Positions 5,915 through 9,221 of a DNA stretch of 9,221 nt are shown in pieces. The translations under genes and the position numbers were made by a program. Numbering within the stretch: the stretch's first letter is position 1; the number at the start of each line of letters is the position of its first letter. The stretch is from Microcaldota archaeon (GTDB lineage: Archaea > Micrarchaeota > Micrarchaeia > Anstonellales > Bilamarchaeaceae): assembly GCA_030668565.1 (NCBI GenBank), contig DAOVFD010000034.1:1-9221 (forward strand), read 5' to 3'. The notes under the pieces are model-generated. The model saw only the letters and a list, made by a program, of their open reading frames with translations. It did not search any database and was not told where the DNA came from.

Positions 5915-6193
5915 ATGGTAAAAAGGTCGAAAGGAATTCTTAGCAAAAGAACAAAGAGAACAAAACGGAAGAAAAAGATCACGGTCTCCGAACAGGTAAG
6001 GAAGTTTTCAGTGGGGGACCAGGTAGTATATACTCCGGTGGCTTCAACCAAGGGCAGACCACACCTCAGATACAGGAACAAGTACGGAAAGATTGTTGAG
6101 AAACGTGGAAACAGCTATGCTATTGAAATAAAGGATGGAGGCAAGAAAAAAATGCTGATTTCAAACCCCATCCACCTAACGCCAAGCAGGTGA
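5915..6193 (+). CDS. rpl21e: Large-subunit ribosomal protein L21e
   Basis: A 92-residue basic ribosomal protein of the large subunit. Seen: the family's opening M-V-K-R-S-K-G, a Lys/Arg-rich N-terminal tail, then an SH3-like barrel with F-S-V-G-D-Q-V-V-Y-T-P, K-G-R-P-H-L-R-Y-R-N-K-Y-G, K-R-G-N-S-Y-A-I-E-I-K-D-G-G-K and the closing N-P-I-H-L-T-P. The length is typical of archaeal L21e. Two GGTG elements (5903-5906 and 5908-5911) lie just before the ATG. It is the first gene of the L21e - RpoF - DUF655 unit, a gene order widely kept in archaea. Its TGA stop is part of the AGGTGA ribosome-binding site for rpoF, four bases ahead of that start. Confidence 0.95.
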   Translation: MVKRSKGILSKRTKRTKRKKKITVSEQVRKFSVGDQVVYTPVASTKGRPHLRYRNKYGKIVEKRGNSYAIEIKDGGKKKMLISNPIHLTPSR

Positions 6194-6197
6194 AAAT

Positions 6198-6521
6198 ATG
6201 AAAATCGTGTCTTCGGAACCGGTGCCGCTAACTGATGTAAAGGAAATCCTCAAAAAAAGAGAGAAAGATGAGGAAGAACTTGCGTATGAGCAGGCCCAGA
6301 GCCTGGAAAATGCTGAGAAATTCGCTGAGGCCACACCTGCAGAAGTAAAGAAACTTATTTCTGAGATAACGAAAAATAACAAAATCCCTGCAGAAACGGC
6401 AGTAAAAATAATGGACCTCATGCCGAAGTATGTTTCGACCCTCAAGGCAATCCTAATAAAGGATAAGGTTGAATTGAGTGATGAGGAACTCGAAGCTGTT
6501 ATCAAACTGCTGAAAAAATAG
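6198..6521 (+). CDS. rpoF: DNA-directed RNA polymerase subunit F (Rpo4, RPB4 homologue)
   Basis: A 107-residue protein of the archaeal RpoF/Rpb4 family, which pairs with subunit E (Rpo7) to form the stalk of RNA polymerase used in initiation and RNA binding. It is almost wholly helical. The N-terminal helix-rich part includes V-P-L-T-D-V-K-E-I-L, and the middle has Q-A-Q-S-L-E-N-A-E-K-F-A, the typical family pattern leading into the helices that contact Rpo7. The C-terminal HRDC-like half includes P-A-E-V-K-K-L-I-S-E-I and ends with E-L-E-A-V-I-K-L-L. Position between L21e and DUF655 is the standard archaeal setting and supports a call that sequence alone would make less firmly. AGGTGA (6188-6193), overlapping the L21e stop, is the ribosome-binding site. 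Confidence 0.9.
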   Translation: MKIVSSEPVPLTDVKEILKKREKDEEELAYEQAQSLENAEKFAEATPAEVKKLISEITKNNKIPAETAVKIMDLMPKYVSTLKAILIKDKVELSDEELEAVIKLLKK

Positions 6522-6528
6522 GTGGGTG

Positions 6529-7098
6529 ATGGACATTATGGAAGATTACGCCTGGGTGATAGAGTATTTGCCGGTGGGTCATGCTTCCCAGATTAAAAAA
6601 GAGCCGATAGTGCAGCTTCTGGGAGACCGGTTTTTCACTCTGCTCGAGGCGACAGTAAAGCCGGGCTCAACAGTGGTTCTCGGCAAGAAGGTTTGCGTAG
6701 GCAAGGAAGGGAGAACTGAGATAGAGCATATAAAGGGAAGAATAGACTATGACAAACTCACAACTGCCGCAAGGGAATTCATGCCAAGTATACTCAGAAA
6801 GGTCATCGAAGAGAGGGAAGAGGATTTTGTCCGTTTTCTTAATAACGCAAGGCCGATATCGATTAGGGTTCACACCCTGGATTTGCTTCCGGGGATAGGC
6901 AAAAAGAACATGGAGGCGCTGCTCCGGGAGAGGGAAAAGGCGAAATTCGAGTCGTTTGGGGACCTTAAAAAGAGGGTGCCGACACTGGCCGACCCGATAG
7001 GCATTTTTGTTCATCGTATACTGAGCGAACTGGAAGGAAATGAAAAGCAGTATCTTTTTGTAAAGCCTCCATTCAGGGAGATACGGAGAAGATTCTAG
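6529..7098 (+). CDS. DUF655 protein (archaeal, helix-hairpin-helix)
   Basis: A 189-residue member of DUF655, an archaeal family encoded next to rpoF and thought to bind nucleic acid. Seen: the N-terminal E-D-Y-A-W-V-I-E-Y-L-P-V-G, then a small beta-barrel-like part (P-G-S-T-V-V-L-G-K-K-V-C-V-G) around residues 45-60. A C-terminal helix-hairpin-helix L-D-L-L-P-G-I-G-K-K-N-M-E-A-L-L follows, then a second helix pair with F-G-D-L-K-K-R-V and a basic tail R-E-I-R-R-R-F. Two starts are possible. ATG 6529 has GGTGG three bases before it, the spacing common in this window. ATG 6538 would use GGTGAT at 6525-6530, seven bases away. I chose 6529. It ends the operon; the rRNA dimethylase gene (rsmA/ksgA) that often follows in archaea is replaced here by the tRNA locus. 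Confidence 0.88.
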   Translation: MDIMEDYAWVIEYLPVGHASQIKKEPIVQLLGDRFFTLLEATVKPGSTVVLGKKVCVGKEGRTEIEHIKGRIDYDKLTTAAREFMPSILRKVIEEREEDFVRFLNNARPISIRVHTLDLLPGIGKKNMEALLREREKAKFESFGDLKKRVPTLADPIGIFVHRILSELEGNEKQYLFVKPPFREIRRRF

Positions 7099-7185
7099 CC
7101 GACCCGGGGTGCCCTGGGTTAAGTTTGAAAGACCGCCCAATGTCCGAAGGACATTCGGGAAACGAAATGCAGAAGTTCTCTTTCC
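7099..7185 (+). other. Spacer with two strong hairpins upstream of tRNA-Val
   Basis: No protein frame is credible here. Hairpin A (7101-7120) pairs GACCCGGG with CCTGGGTT around a GTGC loop, with G-U pairs, and begins two bases after the DUF655 stop. Hairpin B pairs AATGTCC (7139-7145) with GGACATT (7149-7155) exactly, around GAA, and can be extended outward by CCC/GGG and GTTT (7123-7126)/AAAC (7160-7163) with an asymmetric nine-base loop. There is no C/D-box motif, no T run after either hairpin and no good TATA box about 26 bases before the tRNA. It may be a processed leader, an operon-end structure or a small RNA. Confidence 0.4.
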
Positions 7186-7199
7186 GGGCCTGTAGTCGA

Positions 7200-7271
7200 G
7201 GAAACTTTGTCTAAGTTTTTCTCAGGGCAAAGTTTCATCAAAGGTCGGGAGATGTCGCTCCTGATCGGACA
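7200..7271 (+). other. Proposed D-loop intron of tRNA-Val
   Basis: Removing these 72 bases joins GTCGA to ATGGTTAAGAC and restores A14, a purine at 15 and G18-G19. The insert folds into two hairpins: GAAACTTTG (7201-7209) with CAAAGTTTC (7228-7236), exact over nine pairs; and GGTCGGGAG (7243-7251) with CTCCTGATC (7258-7266), with two G-U pairs. GTC 7195-7197 can pair with GAC 7268-7270, leaving three-base bulges next to the cuts, but only three of the four central pairs of a standard BHB form. The edges could shift by one or two bases (for example 7201-7272). Confidence 0.65.
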
Positions 7272-7293
7272 ATGGTTAAGACGTCGCTCTTAC

Positions 7294-7325
7294 ATCTGTA
7301 TATTCTTCGGGTATATGGAGAGAAA
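7294..7325 (+). other. Anticodon-loop intron of tRNA-Val (BHB-like)
   Basis: This 32-base insert has BHB-like geometry. Bulge ACA (7292-7294) is followed by an intron helix TCTGTATAT (7295-7303) with GTATATGGA (7311-7319). The four-pair central helix is TCTT (7288-7291) with GAGA (7320-7323), one pair being U-G. The second bulge is AAA (7324-7326). Cutting after the second base of each bulge gives the loop CTTACAC. The outer helix then needs two more unpaired bases (7327-7328), so the motif is relaxed. Cutting at 7295-7326 gives the same product. Confidence 0.75.
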
Positions 7326-7370
7326 ACAGCGAAGATCCGCGGTTCGATCCCGCGCAGGCCCATCTGTATT

Positions 7371-7793
7371 TCAAGCTACTTTTTCGACCAGGCCAGCTAT
7401 AATCGGTATTCTGAATTTCTTCCCCGTGAATGCGAGGATTGCGAGTATTGTGAACACGATTATGAAGAGGGCTGAAAAGGCAAGCGGTATCAGCATCATG
7501 CTGAACATCTGCATCCACACACCCATAAACGATTCTTGGTTGAATGATTCGGGAAAACCGAAATACAACCCGAAAAACGAGTTGAAAAACGGCATGAAAA
7601 ACACGAGGTTCAGGAGTGCCGAAATTATAAAAACGACAACTAGGGAGAACAGGGACTGAAGTGCGTGGAACTTTGCGAATTTTCCTCCTTTTTTTGCGAG
7701 GAGAACGTAAAGTATTGCGATTACGTTTATCAGCATAAGTGGGATGTAGCATAACCCTGCAAGCAGATTTGCATCTTTATCATTTTCCGCCAT
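7371..7793 (-). CDS. Small membrane protein, DUF4870/Tic20-like
   Basis: A 140-residue membrane protein resembling the DUF4870 (Tic20-like) family, whose function is not established. After a short polar N-terminus (M-A-E-N-D-K-D) comes a hydrophobic segment L-L-A-G-L-C-Y-I-P-L-M-L-I, and then the family's conserved F-A-K-F-H-A-L-Q-S-L just before the second membrane helix. A long hydrophobic stretch follows, then an amphipathic Met/Phe-rich loop and a last helix pair (residues about 98-125). The tail F-R-I-P-I-I-A-G-L-V-E-K resembles the family's W-x-I-P-x-I-G-x-x-A-E-K ending. I count three or four membrane segments. It starts at ATG 7793 with only a weak upstream GGGTATTGAT. It is divergent from MBF1 and convergent on the tRNA, ending eight bases from it. 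It is not obviously linked in function to its neighbours. Confidence 0.75.
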   Translation of the reverse strand: MAENDKDANLLAGLCYIPLMLINVIAILYVLLAKKGGKFAKFHALQSLFSLVVVFIISALLNLVFFMPFFNSFFGLYFGFPESFNQESFMGVWMQMFSMMLIPLAFSALFIIVFTILAILAFTGKKFRIPIIAGLVEKVA

Positions 7794-7826
7794 ATCAATA
7801 CCCTTACAGATGATGCACTGAATCTA

Positions 7827-7832
7827 TTTAAA
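7827..7832. promoter_or_regulatory. Shared TTTAAA box between MBF1 and the DUF4870-like gene
   Basis: The self-complementary TTTAAA in the 62-base spacer is centred about 26 bases before the ATG of MBF1, which would make that mRNA leaderless; MBF1 has no Shine-Dalgarno sequence, which agrees. In the other direction the box is about 36 bases from the membrane protein's ATG, leaving a leader of about ten bases. Confidence 0.5.
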
Positions 7833-7855
7833 ACATTTTATGCCAAAACCAATTC

Positions 7856-8335
7856 ATGGAGGAAACCAGTTGTGAAATCTGCGGAAGGAAAGGCGTAAAG
7901 GCAGTGGTTTCGATAGAAGGCGCAAAGCTGGTTGTGTGCGGGGGCTGTGCCAGGGGCAAGAAAGTCCTCTACTTCCTTGAAGAAGAGGGGGGATTTGAAG
8001 AACCGGTAAGGGAAGCGCGGCCCGGAAAGTTTGAGGAAAAGGAAGAGATAGTTGAGGGTTATGGAAAAATCATAAAAAAAGCAAGGGAAAAGATGGGTCT
8101 TCCGGTATCTGTTCTTGCAGAAAGAATAAATGAGAGGGAAAGTTATCTGGAACATATAGAAAAGGGGGAACTAATGCCTACATTCAAGGTTGCAAAGAAG
8201 CTTGAAAGAGAACTGGGGATAAAACTCATAGAAAAGGTCCAGCCATCCGTTTCTGCAACAGTTGAGAAAAAGGGACAGTTCAAAGAGCCCACCCTTGGAG
8301 ATATTTTGGAAAGCCAGAAAAAAGAGGAGAAATAA
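7856..8335 (+). CDS. mbf1: Archaeal multiprotein bridging factor 1 (MBF1), zinc ribbon plus HTH
   Basis: A 159-residue homologue of archaeal MBF1. Residues 6-31 form a zinc ribbon with C-E-I-C-G (Cys6, Cys9) and C-G-G-C (Cys28, Cys31). A charged linker leads to a Cro/XRE-type helix-turn-helix at about 69-125 (G-K-I-I-K-K-A-R-E-K-M-G-L, then L-A-E-R-I-N-E-R-E-S-Y-L-E-H-I-E-K-G). A Lys/Glu-rich tail follows with E-P-T-L-G-D-I-L. In eukaryotes MBF1 links TBP to activators; the archaeal protein keeps the HTH, but its partner is unsettled and some work points to the ribosome. The zinc ribbon is the archaeal form's hallmark. ATG 7856 is the only sensible start and is probably leaderless. The stop codon shares one base with the FEN-1 start (TAATG), so the two genes are coupled. 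Confidence 0.92.
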   Translation: MEETSCEICGRKGVKAVVSIEGAKLVVCGGCARGKKVLYFLEEEGGFEEPVREARPGKFEEKEEIVEGYGKIIKKAREKMGLPVSVLAERINERESYLEHIEKGELMPTFKVAKKLERELGIKLIEKVQPSVSATVEKKGQFKEPTLGDILESQKKEEK

Positions 8336-9221
8336 TGGGAGTAGACCTTGGTGACCTTACAGTAAAGCACACAATATCGCTTGATTCATTATCCGGGAAA
8401 GTTATTGCAGTAGATGCATTCAATGTTCTCTACCAGTTTCTTGCATCAATACGCCAGGAGGACGGGACTCCTTTGCAGGATTTCCGCGGCAATATAACTG
8501 CCCATCTTTCCGGTCTCTTTTACAGGAACGCAAAACTGCTTGAGAACGGGATAAAACCCATTTATGTTTTTGACGGCAAACCGACCGAATTGAAAAGAAA
8601 AACGCATGAAAAGAGAAAGAGGGTGAAAAGAGAGGCAAAGAAGAAATGGGAGGAGGCGCTTGCAAAAGAAAAATATGAAGAAGCGAAAAAATATGCTCAA
8701 GCGACATCCAGACTTACCATGAAAATGGTGGAGGAGGCAAAAGAACTGCTTGATGGTATGGGCATACCATGGGTCCAGGCAGATGGGGAAGGAGAGGCGC
8801 AGGCTGCGATTATGGTCAGGGAGAAGAAGGCCTATGCAGTCGCTTCGCAGGATTATGATGTATTGCTGTTTGGTTCACCGGTTCTGGTCCGGAACATATC
8901 GATAACCGGGAGGAGGAAAGTACCAAGGCAGAATAGGTACATCATGATAGAACCCGAAGAGATAAAACTTAATGAAACCCTGAAGGAACTTGGGGTGAAC
9001 AGGGAACAGCTGGTCATTATAGGAATATTAACAGGAACAGATTTCAACGAGGGGGTAAGAAGAGTGGGACCGAAAACTGCATTGAAGATAGTGAGGGAGT
9101 ACAGGGAGATTAATCCTATTGTTAAATACATCAAGGAAAAGTACGATTATGAATTTGAAGTTGAACCAGAGAAAATCATGGAGTTGTTCCTGAAACCAAA
9201 AAAGGTAAGGACGGCCAGGAA
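8335..9221 (+). CDS. fen: Flap endonuclease 1 (FEN-1), truncated by window edge
   Basis: The first 295 complete codons of an archaeal FEN-1 (usually about 340 residues); the frame is still open at the last base. FEN-1 removes 5' flaps during Okazaki fragment maturation and base excision repair. All acidic metal ligands are at canonical archaeal positions: Asp27, Asp80, Glu152, Glu154, Asp173, Asp175 and Asp236. The helical arch is very Lys-rich (residues about 86-120). The helix-hairpin-helix region that contacts duplex DNA reads G-T-D-F-N-E-G-V-R-R-V-G-P-K-T-A-L-K-I. The C-terminal PCNA-binding peptide lies outside the window. GAGGAG (8324-8329) lies five bases before the ATG, and the start overlaps the MBF1 stop codon, so both are in one operon. 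Confidence 0.96.
   Translation, partial: MGVDLGDLTVKHTISLDSLSGKVIAVDAFNVLYQFLASIRQEDGTPLQDFRGNITAHLSGLFYRNAKLLENGIKPIYVFDGKPTELKRKTHEKRKRVKREAKKKWEEALAKEKYEEAKKYAQATSRLTMKMVEEAKELLDGMGIPWVQADGEGEAQAAIMVREKKAYAVASQDYDVLLFGSPVLVRNISITGRRKVPRQNRYIMIEPEEIKLNETLKELGVNREQLVIIGILTGTDFNEGVRRVGPKTALKIVREYREINPIVKYIKEKYDYEFEVEPEKIMELFLKPKKVRTAR

Larger units (their letters stand above)
7186..7362 (+). tRNA. tRNA-Val (anticodon UAC) interrupted by two introns
   Basis: The exons fold into a complete 73-base tRNA. The acceptor stem is GGGCCTG (7186-7192) with CAGGCCC (7355-7361), and the discriminator base is A 7362. The D stem is GTC (7195-7197) with GAC (7280-7282), with GGTTA in the loop. The anticodon stem is TCGCT (7284-7288) with AGCGA (7328-7332), and the spliced loop reads CTTACAC, giving anticodon TAC (reads GUA, valine). 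The variable loop is AGATC. The T arm is CGCGG (7338-7342), TTCGATC, CCGCG (7350-7354). CCA is not encoded. One intron of about 72 bases interrupts the D loop and one of 32 bases lies in the anticodon loop. With neither removed, the arms cannot form at normal spacing. There is no clear own promoter; it may be read through from the L21e operon. Identity depends on both introns being removed as proposed. Confidence 0.85.

Noticed and set aside
7198..7236. GAGGAAA resembling the RNase P RNA conserved region I, followed by a hairpin
   Set aside because: Only seven bases match; the other conserved RNase P blocks are absent and the flanks belong to tRNA-Val.
7201..7236. Nine-base inverted repeat GAAACTTTG/CAAAGTTTC as a mobile-element end
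   Set aside because: The arms are 18 bases apart inside a tRNA, with no transposase and no target-site duplication; it is an RNA hairpin.
7200..7271. Box C/D guide RNA hidden in the tRNA intron, as in some archaeal tRNA-Trp introns
   Set aside because: A CTGA occurs, but no RUGAUGA C box is present in the right place.
7254..7290. GTCGCTC present both in the D-loop intron and in the anticodon stem, as if duplicated
   Set aside because: Seven bases shared within a 180-base locus is near chance, and the flanks do not align further.
7289..7327. Alternative splicing register giving anticodon TAA (leucine)
   Set aside because: It would need a cut inside the central helix and gives no proper bulges; the rest of the tRNA (acceptor, variable loop of five) fits valine and not a long-arm leucine tRNA.
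7207..7659. Long plus-strand open frame across the tRNA and opposite the DUF4870-like gene
   Set aside because: It runs through structured tRNA and antisense to a good membrane-protein gene, and its composition is not protein-like.
1..9221. CRISPR arrays, insertion sequences, toxin-antitoxin pairs or phage genes
   Set aside because: No regularly spaced repeats, transposase or integrase motifs, or small paired toxin-like genes were seen on either strand.

Overview
The window is a chromosomal segment from an archaeon. The evidence is a TATA-binding protein, ribosomal proteins L21e and S26e, RNA polymerase subunit F (Rpo4/RpoF), the archaeal DUF655 protein, an archaeal-type MBF1, FEN-1, an XPD-like Fe-S helicase, A/T-box promoters, GGTGAT-type Shine-Dalgarno sequences, and a tRNA interrupted by introns of the bulge-helix-bulge (BHB) kind with no encoded CCA. 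The compact layout (overlapping genes, very short spacers), the small Cys-rich secreted/anchored protein and the heavily interrupted tRNA would suit a small-genome, DPANN-like lineage. That placement is only inference; nothing here fixes the phylum.

Layout, left to right. (1) 1-661, plus strand: the 3' part of an NAD kinase gene overlapping a 97-residue protein I do not recognise. (2) 3406-663, minus strand: an XPD/Rad3-family helicase gene followed by a short SerA-like D-2-hydroxyacid dehydrogenase. (3) 3459-4735, plus strand, divergent from the helicase: an archaeal SbcD/Mre11-related phosphoesterase, ribosomal protein S26e and a DUF1805 protein, tightly packed. (4) 5805-4713, minus strand: TBP followed by a Cys-rich membrane-anchored protein whose 3' end overlaps the DUF1805 gene tail to tail. 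(5) 5915-7098, plus strand, divergent from TBP: the conserved cluster L21e - RpoF - DUF655. (6) 7099-7370: a spacer with two strong hairpins, then tRNA-Val(UAC) with two introns, one in the D-loop and one in the anticodon loop. (7) 7793-7371, minus strand: a small membrane protein of the DUF4870/Tic20-like type. (8) 7856-9221, plus strand: MBF1 overlapping FEN-1, which runs off the right edge.

How it fits together. Most genes are informational housekeeping: promoter recognition (TBP, MBF1), RNA polymerase (RpoF), ribosome (L21e, S26e, tRNA-Val) and DNA repair/replication (XPD, FEN-1, phosphoesterase). NAD kinase and the SerA-like enzyme are metabolic. All three divergent gene pairs are separated by a short spacer holding at least one self-complementary A/T box, placed so that one box could serve both directions. 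Several of the resulting transcripts would be leaderless or nearly so.

I see no mobile element, CRISPR array, toxin-antitoxin pair, defence island or biosynthetic cluster, and no undescribed multi-gene system. The most interesting items are the doubly interrupted tRNA-Val, the symmetric divergent promoters, the duplicated promoter elements and repeated DNA of the TBP gene, the structured spacer before the tRNA, and the uncharacterised Cys-rich protein that appears to be co-transcribed with TBP.
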